Shown here: positions 51,989 to 54,888 of the stretch, one piece after another
Position numbering within the stretch: the stretch's first letter is position 1
Layout: every line of letters begins with the position of its first letter
Origin: DASWIG01 sp965371445
Lineage (GTDB): Bacteria > Acidobacteriota > Thermoanaerobaculia > Multivoradales > J023
Assembly: GCA_965371445.1 (NCBI GenBank)
Contig: CBDUYN010000050.1
Span: 1 to 54,888 of the forward strand
Direction: 5' to 3'
DNA length: 54,888 bases
The notes under the pieces: generated by a model
The model's input: only the letters and a program-made list of their open reading frames with translations
What the model was told of the DNA's origin: nothing
Database searches by the model: none
Made by a program: the position numbers and the translations under genes

Positions 51989-52814
51989 CCGTGGGCACCG
52001 GGCCGACGTTGAAGACGTGCTGAGTGCCTTCCATCACGACGTTCACGCCCCAGAACGAGATCAAGACGCCCAGAATGGCAAAAACCAGGATCCAGGCGAG
52101 CCGGCGCCCCTTCCAGTGGAGCGTGATTCGTAGATGAAGCGCCACGCCGTAGATCAGCCAGGAGAGAAGCGACCAGGTCTCGACCGGGTCCCAGGACCAG
52201 TAGGCGCCCCAGAGGTTCTTGGCCCAGATCGAGCCGGCGGCGATCATGATCGCGTCGGTGATGAAGCCGAAGACCGTGGAGCGGAACATCAGCTCGTCGA
52301 GCTTTTTCGTCTGCTCCTCGGGAGGGGGCTCTTTCCCCTTGCCCGTCTTCACCAGGTAGACGATGCCGGCGCCGCAGGCCACCGTGTAGGCGCCGTAGGC
52401 GAGCCAGGCGAAGAAGATGTGGATGTAGAGCCAGAAGCTCTGCAGGACCGCCAGCATCGGCCGCTCGGCCGTGTCGGACATCGCGCCCCAGCCCATGACG
52501 ATGAGCGCGAAGGGCAGGGTACCGGCGGCGAGCAGCGGGTAGCGTTCGCGCCAGGCGGCCCAGAGCGTCATGGCGACGATGAACCAACCGCCCATGAGGG
52601 CGTTCTCGAAGTCGCCGATGGTCGGCACGTGGCCGGTCGCGATCCAGCGCCAGGCGACGAGCACCGTGTGGACCAGGAAGGTGAAGCCGATCCCCCAGGG
52701 GGCGATCTTTCCGACCCGCGGCTTGTCGAAAACCCGATCGTAAAGCTGGGCCGCCACCATCAGGGCGTAGAGCACCAGGCAGGACCAGAACAGAGTCGCG
52801 TAGAGACCTTGCAT
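51978..52814 (-). CDS. ccsA: CcsA heme-export/cytochrome c assembly protein
   Basis: 278 residues from ATG 52814. Canonical motif LWGAYWSWDPVETWSLLSWL followed by YGVALHLR, His in LYIHIFFAWLAYG and FLVHTVLVAWRW, and about eight TM segments. It forms the System II synthetase with ResB in the inner membrane. First gene of the ccsA-resB-ccsA-like set on the minus strand. This machinery would be heavily loaded by the ~60 heme sites encoded in this window. Confidence 0.93.
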   Translation of the reverse strand: MQGLYATLFWSCLVLYALMVAAQLYDRVFDKPRVGKIAPWGIGFTFLVHTVLVAWRWIATGHVPTIGDFENALMGGWFIVAMTLWAAWRERYPLLAAGTLPFALIVMGWGAMSDTAERPMLAVLQSFWLYIHIFFAWLAYGAYTVACGAGIVYLVKTGKGKEPPPEEQTKKLDELMFRSTVFGFITDAIMIAAGSIWAKNLWGAYWSWDPVETWSLLSWLIYGVALHLRITLHWKGRRLAWILVFAILGVLISFWGVNVVMEGTQHVFNVGPVPTDAP

Positions 52815-52977
52815 GTCGGAGATCCTAGCACAGCCACGGGCCACGGCTCGCGCGGATCCCAGGGCCGGGTGAGCCGGCCGTCGACCTCCAGGTTCCTGCC
52901 GATCTTGCCCGTGAGCTCGGCAAGCAGGTGTAAGCTTGAGCTGGACGCCACAACGGAGATCCCGAAGGAGATGCGAA

Positions 52978-53751
52978 ATGAAGACGCCTCTTGCCCCCAA
53001 CGCTTTGCGGCGGGCGTTGGGGTTCTACCCCGTCCTCGCCATGCTCGGGACGGTTCTTCTCACGCCGGCCACCGCGATGGCCCAGAAGAGCGCGCCGTCG
53101 CCGAAGACCAAGGAGGTTCGACCGGTTGCGATCGACTGGGTGAGCGCTCTCGAGAAACACTCCCCCGAGATCGGCCGCGACCTCGCTTTCACCTGCCCGG
53201 CCGCGGGAGCCCCGCTTCCCGGCACCGTCTGGGGTACGCGGATCTACACCTCCGACTCCTCGATCTGCGCCGCCGCGGTCCACGCTGGGAGGATGACGCC
53301 AGAGGAGGGCGGTACGGTGGTCGTGCGCGTCCTCGCGGGCCGCGACTTCTACCACGGTAGCGCCGCTCACGCCGTCACGAGCCAGGACTACGGCGACGGC
53401 TGGGAGATGAGCTTCGCCTTCCTCGACCGTTCCGGTGCAGCCTACGAGGGGGACGTGACGACCCTCGGCTGGGCGGCGACCGCCGAGATCCTGCGTCCGA
53501 GGGCGGGCGAGAGCCTGACCCTTCACTGCCCGCCCGGCGGCGAGCCGGCGGGGGTCTGGGGGACGGAGATCTACACCGACGACTCCTCGATCTGCACCGC
53601 CGCGGTCCACGCCGGCAAGATCACCCTGGGCGAGGGCGGGCTCGTCACCTTGAGGATCCGGCACGGACGCGACGCCTACCAGGGCAGCCAGAGAAACGGC
53701 GTTCGGAGTGAAGACAACGGCCGCTGGAAAGGAAGCTTCTCGTTCAACTGA
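52978..53751 (+). CDS. Secreted protein with two LCCL domains
   Basis: 257 residues from ATG 52978 (GAAGGAG 7 bases upstream). Signal peptide ending ATAMAQ. Two ~95-residue LCCL-type repeats, each with VWGT[RE]IYTxDSSICxAAVHAG, a Gly-rich turn, and Y[HQ]GSxxxxVxSxDxG: first DFYHGSAAHAVTSQDYGDG, second DAYQGSQRNGVRSEDNG. LCCL domains are secreted and thought to bind lipid or sugar ligands. Divergent from ccsA; its stop overlaps a minus-strand ORF stop by eight bases. Confidence 0.85.
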   Translation: MKTPLAPNALRRALGFYPVLAMLGTVLLTPATAMAQKSAPSPKTKEVRPVAIDWVSALEKHSPEIGRDLAFTCPAAGAPLPGTVWGTRIYTSDSSICAAAVHAGRMTPEEGGTVVVRVLAGRDFYHGSAAHAVTSQDYGDGWEMSFAFLDRSGAAYEGDVTTLGWAATAEILRPRAGESLTLHCPPGGEPAGVWGTEIYTDDSSICTAAVHAGKITLGEGGLVTLRIRHGRDAYQGSQRNGVRSEDNGRWKGSFSFN

Positions 53752-54151
53752 GCTGCCAGCGCGAGGACGAGGTGAGCTCGGTCAGTAGCGTCGCGATCTC
53801 GTCGCGGAAGCGTTCGGGGAAATGTTCGCTATGTCCCGCGAGCCGTAGCGTCGCCCCCGTCTCTTTCGCCGACCGCCGCGGGGGGCATCTTGAGCTCACC
53901 GCTACTCGGAAGTCGATTCGGGTCTGACGCGCAGTCCCCGATGGCTCCTCTTTTGCCCGGGATAACCGCGGCCATTTCAGACTTGTAAGTCTTTTATCTG
54001 CGGCGAAGAGCGAGAAAGTGGCGATGGGAGGTCTCTTGCTGCGAACCAAGAGCGGCCATTCCAGAAAGGGAAGTCTTTTGCCCAGGGCAAAAGACTTCCA
54101 ATCGGCGTTTGTTCGTCTTTTGCCTGGGGCAAAACGGCGGCCTTGAAACAT
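53744..54151 (-). CDS. Hypothetical ORF with 14-residue repeats and a plausible C-terminus
   Basis: 135 codons. The first part is periodic every 14 residues: KRRTNADWKSFALG, KRLPFLEWPLLVRS, KRPPIATFSLFAAD, KRLTSLKWPRLSRA. The last ~33 residues (GHSEHFPERFRDEIATLLTE) look like ordinary protein. No start region is convincing, and the repeat DNA is open in several frames. Perhaps the 3' end of a gene invaded by the array. No family recognised. Confidence 0.3.
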   Translation of the reverse strand: MFQGRRFAPGKRRTNADWKSFALGKRLPFLEWPLLVRSKRPPIATFSLFAADKRLTSLKWPRLSRAKEEPSGTARQTRIDFRVAVSSRCPPRRSAKETGATLRLAGHSEHFPERFRDEIATLLTELTSSSRWQLS

Positions 54152-54370
54152 TTCGTCTCACATTTCCGGGCCAAAGGCTCGCCAGTGAGTCCGAAAAAGA
54201 CGTTTTGCCCGGCCGAGGACGTCCCTGTGCCGTCAGATCGCACTGATTTGCCCGCAAAAGAGAAAATTTTCAGGGCTGGAGGCCATTTTTCCGGGGCAAA
54301 AGACATCCCGTCCTGAAAAATGGGCTCTTAAATCGGGCAAAACGGGCCTGTCGGCGTTACCGGGCCGATT
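53950..54370. repeat. Degenerate array with 41-43-bp spacing and TTTTGCCC palindromes
   Basis: Units beginning near CTTTTGCCC occur at about 53950, 53991, 54033, 54075, 54117, 54160, 54202, 54245, 54286 and 54327. The best unit has CTTTTGCCC-A-GGGCAAAAG (54075-54093), a perfect palindrome; others keep one or both arms. The spacing is the same as in the unrelated-sequence array at 24725-25093. Confidence 0.75.
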
Positions 54371-54671
54371 TTCAGGAGAGCTTGACAAAGATTGTCACTT
54401 TTTGGCGAATTCGTCCCGATTTCGGACGGCGCCGGTGAATCCCGGCGGTTTTTCGCTGGGAGCGCCGGCATCCTGCCGGCTCTCCTGGGTGTCGAAAAGG
54501 TCCTGGCCCAGGATCGGTGTCAGCCGATCGGAGTCAGCTAGAAGTCCCCGGCACCGCCGCTCTTCTTCTCGAAGCTCCCGGAGGTCCGCCAGGCCATGAC
54601 CAACGACTACAGGGATTCGAAGACGACTACGTGTCGGGATCTGCCCGCATGATCGAGGCCGCGGAGCGCGG
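54371..54671. other. Unassigned stretch near the right edge
   Basis: About 300 bases with open frames on both strands but no protein pattern I can support. It includes GCTTGACAAAGATTGTCACTTTTTGG near 54378-54405, which has a TTGACA-like hexamer but no clear -10. Confidence 0.35.
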
Positions 54672-54888
54672 TTACCGTCTCGACCCCTGCCGCCACCTCC
54701 CCGACGGGAGCTTGCCACCTGCGGCGGGGCTGTAGAAACGCCGCAGCTCGTCGCCGCGCTCGTCGATCACCGCGACGAGCCGACGCGGCAGCCCTCGGTT
54801 GTAGTGGCGCTCGCCGGGGTTGTAGTCGCAGGAGTCACGGGTGAGGTGCGTCTCAAAAACGCTTCGAGCGTCTTGAAGTGCCCTCCTC
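54672..54888 (-). CDS. 3' end of an unidentified gene, cut by the window edge
   Basis: 71 codons and TAA entering from the right edge. Readable as VFETHLTRDSCDYNPG, HYNRGLPRRLVAVIDERG, DELRRFYSPAAGG, with ordinary composition for a coding frame here. I do not recognise the family; the start lies outside the window. Confidence 0.45.
   Translation of the reverse strand, partial: RRALQDARSVFETHLTRDSCDYNPGERHYNRGLPRRLVAVIDERGDELRRFYSPAAGGKLPSGRWRQGSRR

Noticed and set aside
53950..54370. Possible CRISPR array or plasmid iterons
   Set aside because: The units are degenerate without constant repeat/spacer division, and no replication gene is present. Only the regular spacing is supported.

Overview
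High-GC bacterial chromosome fragment with tightly packed genes, many 1-8 base gene overlaps, and no tRNA or rRNA seen. Housekeeping genes (groL, argS, tyrS, purE) sit beside a large set of multiheme c-type cytochromes with a System II (ResB/CcsA) cytochrome maturation set. This points to a Gram-negative bacterium that respires through extracellular or outer-membrane electron transfer. An Acidobacteriota-like host (Thermoanaerobaculia or Holophagae) would fit, but the sequence alone does not prove the taxon.

Layout. 1-10.9 kb is core metabolism and signalling: 3' part of groL, argS, an FKBP lipoprotein, an alanine dehydrogenase/PNT-family protein, tyrS, a hybrid sensor kinase, purE and a Ste24-type M48 protease. 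10.9-21.7 kb is bounded by two nearly identical copies of a histone-deacetylase-family gene in direct orientation. Between them lies about 9 kb of broken genes (PP2C phosphatase, membrane-fusion protein, two RND pumps, a TolC-like protein, a PLP enzyme, a radical SAM protein), followed by an intact KefB-type antiporter and a small secreted protein. 21.7-24.5 kb holds a Phd/VapC-type toxin-antitoxin pair coupled to a flavin monooxygenase, and a convergent SDR gene. 24.5-25.95 kb is a non-standard interval with a 30-base scar of a DprE1-like gene, a piece of a multiheme cytochrome gene, a 42-bp tandem repeat array and clustered hairpins. It separates the SDR from an intact DprE1-like oxidase.

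27.3-48.2 kb is the centrepiece. On the minus strand a 1825-residue cytochrome/lectin-like fusion is followed by a pentaheme cytochrome, an NHL beta-propeller protein, an OmcE-like pentaheme cytochrome, and a sensor kinase/NarL-type regulator pair. Divergently, on the plus strand, come a degenerate receiver-like protein, a 21-heme cytochrome, an NHL lipoprotein, an OmcE-like tetraheme cytochrome, a 601-residue outer-membrane beta-barrel candidate, a second NHL lipoprotein, a second OmcE-like tetraheme cytochrome and a seven-to-eight-heme cytochrome. I count 60 canonical CXXCH motifs plus three CXnCH variants. Together this reads as a porin-cytochrome conduit with several candidate cytochrome-filament subunits, beta-propeller partners and its own two-component system. 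It is followed at 48.2-52.8 kb by a cobalamin radical SAM protein, a small membrane protein and a CcsA-ResB-CcsA maturation set.

53-54.9 kb holds a secreted two-LCCL-domain protein, a second degenerate array with 42-bp spacing, and the 3' end of an unidentified minus-strand gene.
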